From the NCBI GenBank assembly GCA_021324155.1, contig JAJPJQ010000026.1:1-54110 (forward strand): a DNA stretch of 54,110 nucleotides, given 5' to 3'. Below are positions 38,755 to 46,887 of this stretch, piece by piece. The translations under genes and the position numbers were made by a program. Under the pieces are notes generated by a model. That model was given only the letters and a program-made list of their open reading frames with translations. It was not told the DNA's origin and did no database searches. The first letter of the stretch is position 1. The number at the start of each line of letters is the position of its first letter. This stretch comes from Pseudomonadota bacterium. Its GTDB lineage: Bacteria; Desulfobacterota; Binatia; UBA9968.

Positions 38755-39717
38755 ATGGCGAAACTTTTTCTAAGCGCGTTTCTTCTTCTCCTGCTATCCC
38801 TCGCGAAAGTCGCCGGCGCGGCGGCGCCGACCGCACCGGTGCGCCTCGGCTACTCGGCGCTCACGTTCACCGTCCTGCCGGTGCTCTACGGCCAGGAGGC
38901 GGGAGTCTTCCAGCAGAACGGAATCGATCTCAAGCTGCAGCAGATCCGCGGCGATCTGGCGATCCCGGCGATGCTCAACAACGAGATGGACTATGCGATC
39001 GGGGTGCTGCCGACGGTGTGGGCGGCCGCCGAAGGGATGCCGATCCGCCAGATCGCCGGCGGCCAGATCAAGCCGGCCTTCTCGCTCATCGCGCAGCCCG
39101 AGGTGAATTCGTACGCGGATCTCAAGGGCAAGCTCGTCGGCGTGTCGCGGCTCCGCTCGCTCGCGAGCAACCTGCTGACGGTGATTCTCAAGAAGCACGG
39201 CCTCGCGCCGAACGATGTGCGCATGATCTCGCTGCAGACGACCAACAACGTCTATCTCACCCTCGACACCAAGCAGATCACGGCGGGGATGCTGTCGGTG
39301 CCGCTGGACATCAAGGCGAAGCTCGCCGGCTTCAAGATGCTCGCCAGCGCGGCGGACTATACGAGCGCGTATCAGGGCGGCATCGCGACGACCACGAAAA
39401 AAATCGCCGAGATGCCGGAGGTGACCGAGCGCCTGCTGACCGCCTACGTGCAGAGCCTCCGCGGCTTGAAGGCGAACCGCGAGCCGGCGATCGATCTCAT
39501 CGTAAAACACTTCAAGATCGACCGGCCCCTGGCGGCGGCGTCCTACGAGCAGATCGCGCCCCTGTTTCAGGAGACGCCGATCATTCCGACGGATGTGATC
39601 GAAACGGAGCTTCGCACCTGGACCGAGCTGACGGGTAAAAAGCCCACGGTCTCGGCCGAGCAGACGATGGACATGGCGCCGCTGCAGCGCGTGCTCAAGC
39701 GGCTAGCGCAAAAATAA
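38755..39717 (+). CDS. ABC transporter substrate-binding protein (NMT1/SsuA type)
   Basis: A 320-residue periplasmic binding protein. A signal peptide (LFLSAFLLLLLSLAKVAGAA) precedes the NMT1/THI5-like fold: VRLGYSALTFTVLPVLYGQE, GVFQQNGIDLKLQQIRGD, and DLKGKLVGVSRLRSLASNL. The family captures sulfonates, taurine, thiamine precursors or aromatic acids for ABC importers. No ATPase or permease gene is nearby. It is followed 19 bases later by a two-subunit ThDP enzyme, which suggests the bound ligand is a substrate for that pathway (inference). The start could equally be the TTG one codon upstream. Confidence 0.9.
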   Translation: MAKLFLSAFLLLLLSLAKVAGAAAPTAPVRLGYSALTFTVLPVLYGQEAGVFQQNGIDLKLQQIRGDLAIPAMLNNEMDYAIGVLPTVWAAAEGMPIRQIAGGQIKPAFSLIAQPEVNSYADLKGKLVGVSRLRSLASNLLTVILKKHGLAPNDVRMISLQTTNNVYLTLDTKQITAGMLSVPLDIKAKLAGFKMLASAADYTSAYQGGIATTTKKIAEMPEVTERLLTAYVQSLRGLKANREPAIDLIVKHFKIDRPLAAASYEQIAPLFQETPIIPTDVIETELRTWTELTGKKPTVSAEQTMDMAPLQRVLKRLAQK

Positions 39718-39736
39718 GTATTTCCTAGGAGGGCCC

Positions 39737-40282
39737 ATGCCGGAAGAAGTACAACGCGGCGTCGCGATGCAATACAGCATGAAGAATTCGCGCATCATCG
39801 TCGACGCGCTCAAGGCCGCGGGCATCGACTTCGTCGCCACGCTGCCGGACTCGTTCAACACGCAGGTGCACAAGCTGATTCGGGACGATCCCGCTTTCAA
39901 ATGGGTGGTCGCGACGCGCGAGGACGAGGCGATGGCGATCGCCGGCGGGGCGTTTCTCGGGGGCAAGAAGCCGTGCGTCATCATGGAGGCGTCGGGCTAC
40001 GGCAACTGCGCGGGCTATCTCGCGCGCATCGCCATCGTGCATCATATTCCGCTATTGATTCTGTCGTCGCACGTGCCGGCGCTCGGCGAGATGTATTATC
40101 ACCACTCCGAGACGCGCTATCTCGCCGAGCCGGTGCTGAAAGGCTGCGGCATCCCGTACTGCGCGCTCATGCGCATCGAGGATGCCGACACGATCATCCG
40201 CGAGGCGCAGCTCACCGTCGAGGGGCAGAAAGTGCCGGTCGCGATCATGATTCCGCGCCACATCTATTACGAGGGAAGGTAA
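39737..40282 (+). CDS. ThDP-dependent decarboxylase, alpha (Pyr-domain) subunit, sulfopyruvate/phosphonopyruvate decarboxylase-like
   Basis: A 181-residue protein equal to the N-terminal ThDP-binding domain of decarboxylases, as in the split ComD-type sulfopyruvate decarboxylases. ALKAAGIDFVATLPDSFNTQ and VVATREDEAMAIAGGAFLGG supply the catalytic Glu. CVIMEASGYGNCAGYLARIA and PLLILSSHVPALGEMYYHHS complete the fold. AGGAGGG precedes the ATG. The beta subunit starts one base after the stop. The substrate (a 3-sulfo-, phosphono- or aryl-pyruvate) is inferred from the split architecture. Confidence 0.87.
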   Translation: MPEEVQRGVAMQYSMKNSRIIVDALKAAGIDFVATLPDSFNTQVHKLIRDDPAFKWVVATREDEAMAIAGGAFLGGKKPCVIMEASGYGNCAGYLARIAIVHHIPLLILSSHVPALGEMYYHHSETRYLAEPVLKGCGIPYCALMRIEDADTIIREAQLTVEGQKVPVAIMIPRHIYYEGR

Positions 40283-40283
40283 G

Positions 40284-40907
40284 ATGAAACGCTCCGAAGT
40301 CGTCAATATTTTCGCCAAGAAAAGAACCGAGGAAATCGTCCTCACCAACATCGCGCTGGTGTCGCGGCAGATCTACGCAACGTGCCACAACGACATGACG
40401 CTTTACCGCATCCAGATGGGCTACCCGCTGCCGATGGGCATCGGCCTCGCGCTCGCGCTGCCGCAGCGCCGGGTGATCGTGCTCGACGGCGACGGCTCGC
40501 TGCTCATGGGGCTCGGCGCGCTCACGACCGCCGCCAACGAGAACCCCAAAAATCTGGGGCTGATCGTCTTCGATAATGAGTGCTACGACAATCCCGGCGG
40601 GCTGCCCTCGGCGACCGCCGGCAAGGCCGATCTCGCCGCCATCGCGCGCGCATCCGGCGTCGCGAACAGCGTGACATCCTCGACCGTCGCAGAGTTCGAA
40701 GCCGCGCTCGACGGCGCGCTCGCCAAGCAGGAGCTCTTCTGCATCATCGCCAAAGTCGAGCGCACCGCGCCGGAGGAGGAGAAGATTCCGACGCTGCCCT
40801 TCGACTTGACGGAGAACACCTATATGTTTCTCCGCGCGCTCACGGACGCCGGGCTTATCAAGGGATGGCGCGAAGGCTTCAGCCGCCCGCTGCGTACGAC
40901 GAAATAA
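40284..40907 (+). CDS. ThDP-dependent decarboxylase, beta (PP-domain) subunit
   Basis: A 207-residue partner subunit that binds the ThDP diphosphate and Mg2+. The motif GDGS...N is VIVLDGDGSLLMGLGALTT, then NLGLIVFDNECYDN. YRIQMGYPLPMGIGLALALP precedes it, as in ComE and related enzymes. LFCIIAKVERTAPEEEKIPT follows, also seen in sulfopyruvate decarboxylase beta chains. One base separates it from the alpha gene, so expression is coupled. About 170 bases of non-coding sequence follow, with no clear gene. Confidence 0.88.
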   Translation: MKRSEVVNIFAKKRTEEIVLTNIALVSRQIYATCHNDMTLYRIQMGYPLPMGIGLALALPQRRVIVLDGDGSLLMGLGALTTAANENPKNLGLIVFDNECYDNPGGLPSATAGKADLAAIARASGVANSVTSSTVAEFEAALDGALAKQELFCIIAKVERTAPEEEKIPTLPFDLTENTYMFLRALTDAGLIKGWREGFSRPLRTTK

Positions 40908-41077
40908 CCGCTCGCGCCAGTTCGCGGCGCGGCGCCACCGCTTGTTCAGGCTCGCGTAGAAAATGCCCGCGACGATGTCGTCCTTGACGCGCCGCGTCTT
41001 TGTGGCAAGGTTGAAGAGTAGCGGGCAAGCCATTCAGGCCTGCGACCTAAATCTCATTTTCAGACAGCGAGGTGACC

Positions 41078-41578
41078 ATGGAGATCAAACGAGGCGGCTC
41101 GCAGCCGTCCGGCAAGGGGTCTGCGGAAACTTTTACCGGCAGCGTGCGCATCGATCCGCTGGTACAGGCGCCGAATCCGGCGCGCGTCGTGGCGTCCGCC
41201 GTCACCTTCGAGCCGGGAGCGCGGAGCGCGTGGCACACGCATCCGCTCGGTCAGAACTTGATCGTGATCCACGGCGCCGGACGCGTGCAGAGCTGGGGCG
41301 AAGCGATCAAGGAGATCCGCCCGGGCGACGTCGTGTGGTGTCCGCCGGGCGAGAAACACTGGCACGGCGCGGCGCCGACGACGGCGATGACGCACATCGC
41401 GATCCAGGAGGCGCTCGACGGCAAGGCGGTCGAGTGGATGGAGAAGGTGAGCGACGAGCAATACAACGGAAGTCAAAGCCATGGAAAAAAAACCGATGCG
41501 ATAATCGACGAAGCGTCGGCGGAGAGTTTTCCCGCCAGCGACCCGCCGTCCTGGACGCTGGGACGCGGCAAAATATAA
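41078..41578 (+). CDS. Cupin protein with [11 protein letters not shown] tail
   Basis: A 166-residue protein. Residues about 1-115 form a cupin like those of (R)-mandelonitrile lyase-type and carboxymuconolactone-linked enzymes: [20 protein letters not shown] supplies two His and [17 protein letters not shown] another. After a linker ([12 protein letters not shown]), the C-terminal 25 residues read [20 protein letters not shown]. This short motif otherwise occurs in small stand-alone proteins of soil bacteria. The ATG at 41078 follows AGCGAGG; a GTG two codons upstream is possible. The combination of cupin plus tail is unusual. Confidence 0.86.
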   Translation: MEIKRGGSQPSGKGSAETFTGSVRIDPLVQAPNPARVVASAVTFEPGARSAWHTHPLGQNLIVIHGAGRVQSWGEAIKEIRPGDVVWCPPGEKHWHGAAPTTAMTHIAIQEALDGKAVEWMEKVSDEQYNGSQSHGKKTDAIIDEASAESFPASDPPSWTLGRGKI

Positions 41579-41648
41579 CTTCACTTTCGAAGTTAAATTA
41601 AAACTCATCATTCGACAGCCAACATTATTTCGGGGAGGGGAGGGAGCG

Positions 41649-41876
41649 ATGCCTCATATCATCGTGAAGTTGTGGCCGGGAAAATCGGAGGATCAGAAGC
41701 AGCGGCTCGCAGACGAGATCGTCAAAGACTTCGTCGAGCTATTCGGTTACAAGGACGAGTCGCTTTCTGTGGCGATCGAAGAAATCCCGCAGAAGGATTG
41801 GGCGGAGAAAGTCTATAAACCGGAGATTGTGAACCATCCGGAGAAGCTCTACAAAAAGCCCGGCTACAAAATGTGA
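41649..41876 (+). CDS. 4-oxalocrotonate tautomerase-family protein
   Basis: A 75-residue tautomerase of the PptA/4-OT group. After loss of Met, the N-terminal catalytic Pro starts PHIIVKLWPGKSEDQKQRLA. SLSVAIEEIPQKDWAEKV follows, as in the family. These enzymes tautomerise enol/keto intermediates of aromatic degradation. GGGGAGGGAG lies upstream. Its position after a cupin gene suits a small catabolic set, but the substrate is not known. Confidence 0.88.
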   Translation: MPHIIVKLWPGKSEDQKQRLADEIVKDFVELFGYKDESLSVAIEEIPQKDWAEKVYKPEIVNHPEKLYKKPGYKM

Positions 41877-41919
41877 ACGCGAGGCCGATCGTTCGCGCGC
41901 TTTCCGGCACGGCGGCTCT

Positions 41920-42912
41920 TTAAGCTTTTGCGATCAAGACCGAATCGGGATCGATAGAAAGCGGACTCGAACGGGAAGGCCCTTCGATGCGTGAAAATCC
42001 GGATTGGCGCAGCCAGCCCGTGATTTCGTCGAGCGTGTAGCAGCGGCCCCGGGGAGTGTGCAGAAGCAAACACACGGAAAAAAGGGCGGCCCACTCGGGA
42101 GCGGTGCGGTCGCGGCTCATGAACACGTCGCGCAGAATCAGTTGCCCTTCAGGGTTCAGGCAGTTGCGGGCTTTTCGCAGCAACGAACGGTTCTCATCGG
42201 CGCTGTGCGAGTGAAGAACATTCGATAGGAAAACTGCATCGAATCCCCGCGGCAGCCGCCCGCGCCGGAAATCCACGCCGATAACCCGCATCCTTTTCCC
42301 CAGCTTGGCGGCGCCGATGGCGCGGCGCGCGAGCGGCGCGATGCTGGGATGCTCGACGATGGTCGCCCGCAGCCGCGGATAGCGGCGGCAGAAGGCGATC
42401 GCAAAACCGCCCAGTCCGCCGCCGATATCGAGCAGCGTTTCGGCGCGCTTCAGCGGCAGCTTGGCGATCAGATGCGGGGCGATCGCCCGTGCGTCGATCT
42501 GCAGATCGCGCAGCAGCCGGTAGGCTTTTTTAGGGTCCGAGAAAAAGGGTCTCTGGGTACGGGGCCGCGCGCCGGTGCGGAGCGCGGCCGCGAGCCCGCC
42601 CCAGACCTGCCTGGCTTCGTAGTTGCGCAATAGAAAAGCCGCCGCCTTCGTGCGGAGGTGATGGGCCGCAAGCCCGCTGTTAGCGTATTTTCTTCCGCGC
42701 TTGCGCAGCAGGCCCATGGCGCAGAGCGCGTTCAAGAAAATTTCCCATGCTTGCGGATCGCCGCCGAAATGAGCGGCGAAGGCCGCGCGGCTCCTTGCCC
42801 TTTTTCCCATCCACGCGAATAAATCGAGCTCGTCCGCGGTGATGAGAATCGCCGAGCGCCAGTAGCCGCTCTCGGCGCGGAGACGTTCGAGCCCCGATCG
42901 CTTGCTGCGCAT
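41920..42912 (-). CDS. Class I SAM-dependent O-methyltransferase-like protein
   Basis: A 330-residue methyltransferase with an N-terminal helical dimerisation/winged-helix domain (residues 15-100, AWEIFLNALCAMGLLRKRGR). The catalytic Rossmann domain has motif I TLLDIGGGLGGFAIAFCRRY, then IVEHPSIAPLARRAIGAA, RGFDAVFLSNVLHSHSADEN and LNPEGQLILRDVFMSRDRTA. This is the layout of acetylserotonin/hydroxyneurosporene O-methyltransferases. Convergent with the tautomerase gene. The substrate is unknown. Confidence 0.9.
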   Translation of the reverse strand: MRSKRSGLERLRAESGYWRSAILITADELDLFAWMGKRARSRAAFAAHFGGDPQAWEIFLNALCAMGLLRKRGRKYANSGLAAHHLRTKAAAFLLRNYEARQVWGGLAAALRTGARPRTQRPFFSDPKKAYRLLRDLQIDARAIAPHLIAKLPLKRAETLLDIGGGLGGFAIAFCRRYPRLRATIVEHPSIAPLARRAIGAAKLGKRMRVIGVDFRRGRLPRGFDAVFLSNVLHSHSADENRSLLRKARNCLNPEGQLILRDVFMSRDRTAPEWAALFSVCLLLHTPRGRCYTLDEITGWLRQSGFSRIEGPSRSSPLSIDPDSVLIAKA

Positions 42913-42932
42913 CGCGCGGGTTGGACTTTAAA

Positions 42933-43517
42933 TTATTTCTTGGCGGGAGTGTGCTCGCCGGGATTCTGGTCGACTTCCGTTTCGTCCCAGACGGTTTTTC
43001 CCTCCAAGCTTTCCACGTTGAACTGATAATCGAATACCAGCGAGCCTCCGTACGTGGCACCGTAGGCGACGAGCAAGGCGACGACAACGGAAAGGATCGT
43101 CGTCAAGCCGTCCGCGTAGCCCTGATCGAAGCGGCTCAGGCGGACAATGATGTTGATAACGACGATGGCGGTTACCGTGAGCATCACGGCCATATGCCAG
43201 TTTGCGGTGCGCCATACCTGAGTGTGTTTCCCCATGCCCTTCCACCAGTCCCAGAAGCCCGTGAGCGCCGTTCCAACGGAGAAGATCGCGCCGGCGACGA
43301 TGACGTAGGTCGCGGCGATGAAGAAATCGCGCGCCGACGCTGCCCCCCCGCGAGCTTTATAGCAGGAGATAACGTCGAACACTGCCGCCAGTACGTAACA
43401 GACGATGGGAAAATCCGTGAGCGGCGGATGCGTCGGCTTGCCCGCCCACCCGCGCAACCCCCGAAACTCCCGCCCCTTAAGCGTTATTCCCGGCTTGATC
43501 GAAAACAATCTGGCCAT
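42933..43517 (-). CDS. DUF2231-like integral membrane protein
   Basis: A 194-residue protein with four membrane helices. GWAGKPTHPPLTDFPIVCYV near the start is the His-Pro signature of DUF2231 proteins, then TALTGFWDWW and HMAVMLTVTAIVVINIIVRL follow. DYQFNVESLEGKTVWDETEV forms a hydrophilic tail. Members lie near redox and cytochrome genes and may bind haem or take part in electron transfer. ATG 43517 follows GGAGGAAAC and is preferred over a longer frame. It is divergent from the cytochrome P460 gene. Confidence 0.82.
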   Translation of the reverse strand: MARLFSIKPGITLKGREFRGLRGWAGKPTHPPLTDFPIVCYVLAAVFDVISCYKARGGAASARDFFIAATYVIVAGAIFSVGTALTGFWDWWKGMGKHTQVWRTANWHMAVMLTVTAIVVINIIVRLSRFDQGYADGLTTILSVVVALLVAYGATYGGSLVFDYQFNVESLEGKTVWDETEVDQNPGEHTPAKK

Positions 43518-43698
43518 GTTTCCTCCGGTGGTGCCTTGATTGCCTGCCTGCCGATAGATATCACTTTCGTGCCTTAGCACGACGCGGGCGGCTGTCAATA
43601 CGCGGGAAATTCACCGTTTGGCCACCGTTGATATATTTTTAGGAGCGAATATACCGATGAGAACAGTCATAGTTCGGCGGCGACAAGGAGGCGCGCGT

Positions 43699-44220
43699 AT
43701 GCGGAGGTTCGCTTTTTTGCTTATCGCAGTTGCAGCGGCGGCCGGCGTAGCCGCTTCTATTGCTGCTGTATCTGCACCCACCGATGGAGAGGCCGTCCCG
43801 ATCTTCGGAATCAAAATTCCGCCCGGATACCGCGATTGGAAACTGATCTCGGTAGCCCACGAAGAAGGCAGCCTCAACGATCTGCGCGCCGTTTTGGGCA
43901 ACGATGCCGCGACGAAGGCCTACAGGGAAGGAAAGATTCCATTTCCGGACGGCGCCATCATTGCCCGGCTGGCATGGAATTATGTCCCCTCGGAGGAGAA
44001 CAACAAAGTCTTTGGCCGTGCGCAATCCTTCGTCGCCGGCGACCCCACAAACGTCCAGTTCATGGTCAAAAACTCAAAAAAGTACGCTTCTACCGGCGGC
44101 TGGGGCTTCGCTCAATTCAATGACGGCAAACCCGCGGACGAGGCGCTACTTAAAACCTGCTTTCCGTGCCACGTGCCGGTCAAAGCCCGGGATTATGTTT
44201 TCACCCGATACGCACCATAA
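43699..44220 (+). CDS. Exported cytochrome P460-family c-type haem protein
   Basis: A 173-residue periplasmic protein. A signal peptide (residues 1-26, AVSA) precedes the P460-like beta fold: IKIPPGYRDWKLISVAHEEG, DGAIIARLAWNYVPSEENNK, and QFMVKNSKKYASTGGWGFAQ. The haem c site is KTCFPCHVPVKARDYVFTRY (Cys154, Cys157, His158). P460 proteins oxidise hydroxylamine or bind NO, though many family members have no proven activity. AAGGAGG precedes the chosen ATG. The thioredoxin-like gene follows 24 bases later. Confidence 0.9.
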   Translation: MRRFAFLLIAVAAAAGVAASIAAVSAPTDGEAVPIFGIKIPPGYRDWKLISVAHEEGSLNDLRAVLGNDAATKAYREGKIPFPDGAIIARLAWNYVPSEENNKVFGRAQSFVAGDPTNVQFMVKNSKKYASTGGWGFAQFNDGKPADEALLKTCFPCHVPVKARDYVFTRYAP

Positions 44221-44244
44221 TCGCTGCGCTAGGGAGCATCTGCG

Positions 44245-45327
44245 ATGAAGCATTCCGTGATTTGGATTCCGCGCGCTGTGGGCGTCGCGGTGATCGTCGC
44301 CGTCGCCACGATCGTGATGCTGCATTCGGAGAAGCCCGGCGTCCCGATCGCCCACGCGGCGCTCGGCGATCAAGGCGCTATGCCCGAATTGAGCGGGGCC
44401 GTCGCCTGGCTCAACTCCGGGCCCTTAACGCGGGAGTCGCTGCGCGGAAAAGTCGTGCTGGTGAATTTCTGGACTTACTCGTGCATCAATTCCCTCCGGG
44501 AGCTGCCCTATATCAAGGCCTGGGCGGCGAAGTACAAAGACGCGGGCCTGGTCGTCATCGGCGCGCACGCGCCCGAGTTCGGCTTCGAGAAAGAACGCGC
44601 GAACGTCGAGACGGCGGTGCGCGAGTTAAAAATTACTTTTCCGGTCCCGATCGACAGCGACCACAGGATTTGGCAAGCGTTCAGGAACGCATACTGGCCG
44701 GCGGATTATTTCATCGATGGAAAGGGACGAATCCGCTATCACCACTACGGCGAGGGTGAATACGACAAGTCGGAGCGCGTCATCCAGGAGCTTCTTCGTG
44801 AAAACAGCGCCGGCGGCTTTGATGCGAATACGGTCCGCGTCTTCACCGACGGAGCCGAGGCACCGCCGAGCGACGACGTGCGCTCTCCCGAAACCTATGT
44901 CGGCTATGCGCGCGCGGAAAAGTTTGCCTCCCCCGAGCGAGTCGCGCGCGACGCGGCAAAAACCTACAGCGTTCCGCCGCGTCCTTCTTTGAATCAATGG
45001 GGCTTGGGCGGATCGTGGAATATCGGCGCCGAAAGCGCCGTACTGCAGCTGGCGCCGGGCAGGATCGCGTTCCGCTTTTACAGCCGCGATGTCCACATGG
45101 TTTTGGCGCCATCGAAAAACGGCAAGCCGGTCCGGTTTAGAGTGATGCTGGACGGCGCCGCGCCGAGCGAGGACCGCGGCCTCGATGCCAATGCCGACGG
45201 CGCTGGCGAGCTGCGACAGCCGCGCATGTATCAACTCGTTCGGCAAAAAGGCCGCATCAGAGATCGCCTCTTCGAGATCGAATTCCTCGATCCCGGCGCT
45301 CAAGCTTTTTCATTCACGTTCGGATGA
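44245..45327 (+). CDS. Membrane-anchored thioredoxin-like protein with CxxS site
   Basis: A 360-residue protein. One N-terminal membrane helix (residues 5-27) anchors an extracytoplasmic thioredoxin domain: KVVLVNFWTYSCINSLRELP, then GLVVIGAHAPEFGFEKERAN, and the cis-Pro region AYWPADYFID. The active site is Cys80-Ile-Asn-Ser83, so only one thiol is kept. The C-terminal 150 residues form a second beta-rich domain (GLGGSWNIGAESAVLQLAPG) of the DipZ type. A single-Cys site points to isomerase or reductase-partner function rather than a full dithiol cycle. It directly follows cytochrome P460, and may help form its CxxCH. Confidence 0.86.
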   Translation: MKHSVIWIPRAVGVAVIVAVATIVMLHSEKPGVPIAHAALGDQGAMPELSGAVAWLNSGPLTRESLRGKVVLVNFWTYSCINSLRELPYIKAWAAKYKDAGLVVIGAHAPEFGFEKERANVETAVRELKITFPVPIDSDHRIWQAFRNAYWPADYFIDGKGRIRYHHYGEGEYDKSERVIQELLRENSAGGFDANTVRVFTDGAEAPPSDDVRSPETYVGYARAEKFASPERVARDAAKTYSVPPRPSLNQWGLGGSWNIGAESAVLQLAPGRIAFRFYSRDVHMVLAPSKNGKPVRFRVMLDGAAPSEDRGLDANADGAGELRQPRMYQLVRQKGRIRDRLFEIEFLDPGAQAFSFTFG

Positions 45328-45357
45328 AACGCGGCAGCCGAGAGGAATAAGGGCACG

Positions 45358-45651
45358 ATGAAAAAAGGTTACTGGGTGGTTGTCTACCGATCGACTTCGG
45401 ATGACTCGGCGGTAAAAGCCTATGGTGCATTAGCCGTTCCGGCGCTTCAGCCGTTCGGCGGCCGATTTTTGATTCGGTCGACGGGCCAGCTTCAGGCGCA
45501 TGAAGCGGGAATGCAGCAGCGCGTCGTTGTTGTCGAGTTCGACAGCTATGAGAAAGCGACCGCCGCCTATGAAAGCGCGGCTTACAAGAAAGCGCTGCAG
45601 GCGCTCGGCTCCGGCGCCGAACGTGACTTCCGTATCGTCGAAGGGGTGTAG
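45358..45651 (+). CDS. DUF1330 family protein
   Basis: A 97-residue protein of the dimeric alpha+beta barrel type. KKGYWVVVYRSTSDDSAVKA, GGRFLIRSTGQLQAHEAGMQ and RVVVVEFDSYEKATAAYESA are typical of DUF1330. It is small and soluble; the function is unproven. It follows the thioredoxin-like gene by 30 bases, likely cotranscribed. Confidence 0.88.
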   Translation: MKKGYWVVVYRSTSDDSAVKAYGALAVPALQPFGGRFLIRSTGQLQAHEAGMQQRVVVVEFDSYEKATAAYESAAYKKALQALGSGAERDFRIVEGV

Positions 45652-45730
45652 ATGTCGACGACCGTCATCCGAGAATATCATGCTCGATCGAATGTAATTC
45701 GATCGCCGATCGGGAGGGTGATTTCAGGCA

Positions 45731-46768
45731 TCATTTTTTGTATAGCTGATCCAAAAAGCCGGAGTCGTCGAGCTTTTTGAGCACGCTGTGGTTGATGACG
45801 TCTTCCGGCTTGATTTTGGTGACGAGCGGATCGCTCTCCGCCATGAAATCGATCATCGAGGCGATGCCGGCGCTATCCGCGTAGGGCTTCTTGCTCATGA
45901 CCTTGAGCGCCGATTGGTAGTGCTCCTCGGCATTCTCGATCTTGCCAAGTCGGAGATAGCTCGCGAGGACTTTTTTGACGCGCTCTTTATTTTTAGGATC
46001 CCATACGAAGGCGGTCGCGGCGGCGACGCCCTTGAGGATCTGCTCGATGAGAACCGGATCGCTTTTGAGAATGCGCTCGCGTGCCGCTAGCACCTGCTGC
46101 GGATAAGGAATCGGCAGCTCGGTGAAATCGGCCAGCACGTTGAACCCCCGCGCCTGAAGCGCGCTCGCAAGACCGGGATTGACGATCGCGGCATCGCTGC
46201 CGCCGGTCTGCAGCGAGGCGACCCTGGCCGCCTGATTGCCGACCTGCAGCAGCGTCACTTTATCGCGCCGCGCATCCATTCCCCAATGCTTCAGCGCCAG
46301 GAGGACGGCATGATAGGAGGCGGAGCCGACCTGCGTGATGCCGATGCGCTTGCCCTTCAAGTCTTCGGGCTTTTTGATTCCCGCCGCGCTCGCGAGAATG
46401 TAATTCATCTTGTTGATCATTCCGCCGATCAGGACCAGGTCCGACCCGCGGGCGCGCGCGCTGATGACCGGCTGCCCGGCCATGCCCATGATCGGCACGT
46501 CGCCGGAGATGAGCGCCTGCGCCCCGCGCGTGCCGCCCTCGATGAGAATCAATTCCGGATCGAGGCCGAAGCGTTTGAAGATGCCTTCGTCTTTTCCCAC
46601 CCAGAGCGTCGTCTGATTCGAGCTGAGCGAGGAGTAACCGAACAAAAACTTTCGCGTTTGGGCATTCGTCGGCGAAACCGAAATGAAAAAACTCGCCAGC
46701 AGCGCGGCGGCGAAACAAATTGCCCGCGCTTTCATTCGTACGGCTCCAATACTTAAAACTTTGTTCAT
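45731..46768 (-). CDS. ABC transporter substrate-binding protein (NMT1/SsuA type), second copy
   Basis: A 345-residue periplasmic binding protein. A signal peptide (MKARAICFAAALLASFFISV, ending TNAQ) starts at residue 12 from ATG 46768, which has GGAGAG at good spacing; the ATG at 46735 is an alternative. The body reads KFLFGYSSLSSNQTTLWVGK, GIFKRFGLDPELILIEGG and DLKGKRIGITQVGSASYHAV. The family takes up sulfonates, nitrile or aromatic acids. No ATPase or permease lies beside it, as with the first copy. It is divergent from the flavoprotein gene, which suggests joint regulation. Confidence 0.9.
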   Translation of the reverse strand: MNKVLSIGAVRMKARAICFAAALLASFFISVSPTNAQTRKFLFGYSSLSSNQTTLWVGKDEGIFKRFGLDPELILIEGGTRGAQALISGDVPIMGMAGQPVISARARGSDLVLIGGMINKMNYILASAAGIKKPEDLKGKRIGITQVGSASYHAVLLALKHWGMDARRDKVTLLQVGNQAARVASLQTGGSDAAIVNPGLASALQARGFNVLADFTELPIPYPQQVLAARERILKSDPVLIEQILKGVAAATAFVWDPKNKERVKKVLASYLRLGKIENAEEHYQSALKVMSKKPYADSAGIASMIDFMAESDPLVTKIKPEDVINHSVLKKLDDSGFLDQLYKK

Positions 46769-46887
46769 TGCTATTCTCTCCGCGCCGCAAAATATTCCGC
46801 GGACGCGGTCAAGTCAACCAGCGATGTTGACAGTAGGAAAGGCTAGGGTATAAAAAATTGCTTTCGCGCACGGAGATAACATCCAAT

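Noticed and set aside
40908-41077. Possible small minus-strand gene or relic after the ThDP beta subunit
   Set aside because: A short stretch reads plausibly (KDDIVAGIFYASLNKRWRRA) but the frame runs on into an antisense shadow and no family is recognised.
41577-41594. AACTTC/GAAGTT stem-loop after the cupin gene as terminator
   Set aside because: A six-bp AT-rich stem followed by A-rich rather than T-rich sequence on the plus strand; too weak to call.
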